Shown here: positions 7,401 to 8,016 of the stretch, in pieces
How the letters are laid out: the number at the start of each line of letters is the position of its first letter
Position numbering within the stretch: position 1 is the first letter of the stretch
From: Holosporales bacterium
GTDB lineage: Bacteria; Pseudomonadota; Alphaproteobacteria; UBA3830; JAIRMZ01
Assembly (NCBI GenBank): GCA_031273665.1
Contig: JAISRK010000035.1
Location: forward strand, 1 to 8,016
DNA: 8,016 nucleotides
Direction of reading: 5' to 3'
Position numbers and translations under genes: made by a program
The notes under the pieces: model-generated
Seen by the model: only the letters and a program-made list of their open reading frames with translations
Told to the model about the DNA's origin: nothing
Databases searched by the model: none

Positions 7401-7451
7401 TTGTCAGGGCCGCGTCCACTGTATAGCCTAATACAGTGAAATCTGTATAAT
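7401..7451 (+). promoter_or_regulatory. Possible promoter elements upstream of mrdA
   Basis: TTGTCA (7401-7406) matches five of six bases of the -35 consensus and is followed after a short 15-nt spacer by TATAGC (7422-7427). A perfect -10 hexamer TATAAT lies at 7446-7451 but has no good -35 partner at 16-18 nt. The gap after era and the change of function suggest a separate promoter here, yet neither pairing is convincing alone. Confidence 0.25.
7417..7438. repeat. 8-bp perfect inverted repeat in the era-mrdA gap, possible operator
   Basis: CACTGTAT (7417-7424) and ATACAGTG (7431-7438) are exact reverse complements separated by 6 nt. As RNA it would be an AT-rich hairpin with no U-run after it, so a terminator is unlikely. 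Its symmetry and place just before candidate -10 boxes fit a repressor site. It superficially resembles the enterobacterial LexA box, but the CTG to CAG spacing is 12 nt instead of 10, and alphaproteobacterial LexA typically uses a direct GTTC repeat. Confidence 0.5.
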
Positions 7452-7478
7452 CGCATCAAATTCTGTAAAGTCTGTATA
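7442..7478 (+). repeat. Direct repeats of TCTGTATA in the mrdA leader
   Basis: TCTGTATA occurs at 7442-7449 and 7471-7478, with a one-mismatch copy TCTGTAAA at 7462-7469. The same core CTGTATA is also in the left arm of the inverted repeat at 7419-7425. The two exact copies are followed by similar bases (ARTnnnGCAT-like), so a roughly 29-nt unit may have been duplicated. Possible binding sites for a regulator or remnants of a decayed repeat; function is not known. Confidence 0.45.
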
Positions 7479-7521
7479 GTTTGGCATGATCTGACACAGT
7501 AAGACGAGGATGCATCAAGCA

Positions 7522-8016
7522 ATGCAAAAAACTTTTGATGATTTTCTCCACCGTCTCGTGCGTCGGCGCCGTTTATTTTTTGTGGGAGAAATCTGCGCAT
7601 TTGTCCTTATTTTCATCCGCCTTGCCTTTCTGCAACTTGCGGAGGACGAGCGCTACAATTTACTTTCTCAGAGGAATTGTGTACGCCTCATTCCTATTCT
7701 ACCGCAACGAGGGGACATCTGTGATAGAAATGGAAAAATTCTTGCGACAAACGCGGGATCATATCGTCTTTTCCTCGAAAATCCCGTTAAAACGCGGTTA
7801 GAACAAGTTCTAGAACTCTTACGCCAAGAACTTGCTCTTCCCGAAACAAAAATCGCTAGCTTGCGCACGGAAAGCTTAAAAGCGCCTCATCTCACCCTCA
7901 TGCTCGCGTGCGATAATTTATCGTGGGAAAAAGTCTCTCTCCTCGCCTTTCATCAATCGACATGGCCAGAGCTCTGCATCGCGCTGGGCCACACTCGTAC
8001 CTATCCTTATGGTGAG
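7522..8016 (+). CDS. mrdA: Penicillin-binding protein 2 (peptidoglycan transpeptidase), 5' part
   Basis: An open frame runs from ATG 7522 to the window edge (165 residues, no stop). PBP2 is the inner-membrane transpeptidase of the elongation complex, working with RodA and MreB on the side wall. Visible: a basic N-terminus (HRLVRRRR, 10-17), a membrane anchor at about 19-37, FIRLAFLQLAEDERYNLLSQ (31-50), the pedestal motif LPQRGDICDRNGKILATN (60-77) and TRTYPYGE (158-165). The LATN and YPYGE wording fits PBP2 and not the division enzyme FtsI. The active-site domain with SxxK lies beyond the window, so activity cannot be judged. An in-frame ATG at 7510 is an alternative start; a TGA at 7492 closes the frame upstream. 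The GAGG at 7506-7509 abuts ATG 7510 and is 12 nt from ATG 7522, so the latter is preferred with some doubt. Its usual neighbours mreC/mreD are not upstream; era is. Confidence 0.88.
   Translation, partial: MQKTFDDFLHRLVRRRRLFFVGEICAFVLIFIRLAFLQLAEDERYNLLSQRNCVRLIPILPQRGDICDRNGKILATNAGSYRLFLENPVKTRLEQVLELLRQELALPETKIASLRTESLKAPHLTLMLACDNLSWEKVSLLAFHQSTWPELCIALGHTRTYPYGE

Noticed and set aside
7417..7438. LexA (SOS) box or terminator hairpin
   Set aside because: The CTG to CAG spacing is 12 nt, not the 10 of the enterobacterial box, alphaproteobacterial LexA uses another motif, and no T-run follows the hairpin.
7367..7600. Minus-strand open frame covering the era-mrdA gap
   Set aside because: It is opposite the supported start of mrdA and has no motif; the gap itself is better explained as a leader or regulatory region.
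7535..7801. Plus-strand 88-residue open frame at the start of mrdA
   Set aside because: It is in a different frame from the PBP2 reading frame, which shows clear pedestal-domain motifs over the same bases.
1..8016. tRNA or rRNA genes, insertion sequences, CRISPR arrays, toxin-antitoxin or defence genes
   Set aside because: The coding regions fill nearly the entire window with core genes, and the two gaps of 144 and 168 nt show no cloverleaf, transposase, spacer-repeat array or extra reading frame.

Overview
This window looks like a piece of an alphaproteobacterial chromosome. The main reasons are LpxI (rather than LpxH) between lpxA and lpxB, a single long bifunctional (p)ppGpp synthetase/hydrolase, and the run acpS-lepB-rnc-era, which is a typical alphaproteobacterial arrangement. 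All nine genes lie on the + strand and are tightly packed, often overlapping. Genes usually found in this neighbourhood are missing: pyrE/pdxJ between the RSH gene and acpS, and recO after era. Together with the compact layout this is compatible with a streamlined, possibly host-associated lineage such as the Holosporales, but that placement is inference and cannot be settled from 8 kb.

Layout. Bases 1-2371 are a lipid A block: the 3' end of lpxA, then lpxI and lpxB, joined by 4-nt and 14-nt overlaps. Bases 2372-2515 are a short gap with a polypyrimidine tract and a plausible sigma70-type promoter. Bases 2516-7353 are a second block: RSH (rel/spoT), acpS, lepB, rnc and era, again with overlaps or a gap of only a few bases. 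Bases 7354-7521 are a gap with an 8-bp inverted repeat and several copies of a CTGTATA-type motif. From 7522 to the window edge runs the 5' part of a gene for penicillin-binding protein 2 (mrdA), cut off by the end of the window.

How the genes work together. LpxA, LpxI and LpxB carry out the first acylation, the pyrophosphate cleavage and the disaccharide-forming step of lipid A synthesis. AcpS activates the acyl carrier protein that supplies LpxA with acyl chains. LepB matures exported proteins and PBP2 builds lateral-wall peptidoglycan, so much of the window serves the cell envelope. RSH sets the alarmone level, and RNase III and Era act on rRNA processing and 30S assembly, linking envelope growth to ribosome production. 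No RNA gene, mobile element, CRISPR array or minus-strand gene was supported. I see no clear previously undescribed system; the most noteworthy points are the repeat-rich leader before mrdA, an altered conserved motif in RSH, and the gene losses and rearrangements around the acpS-era block.
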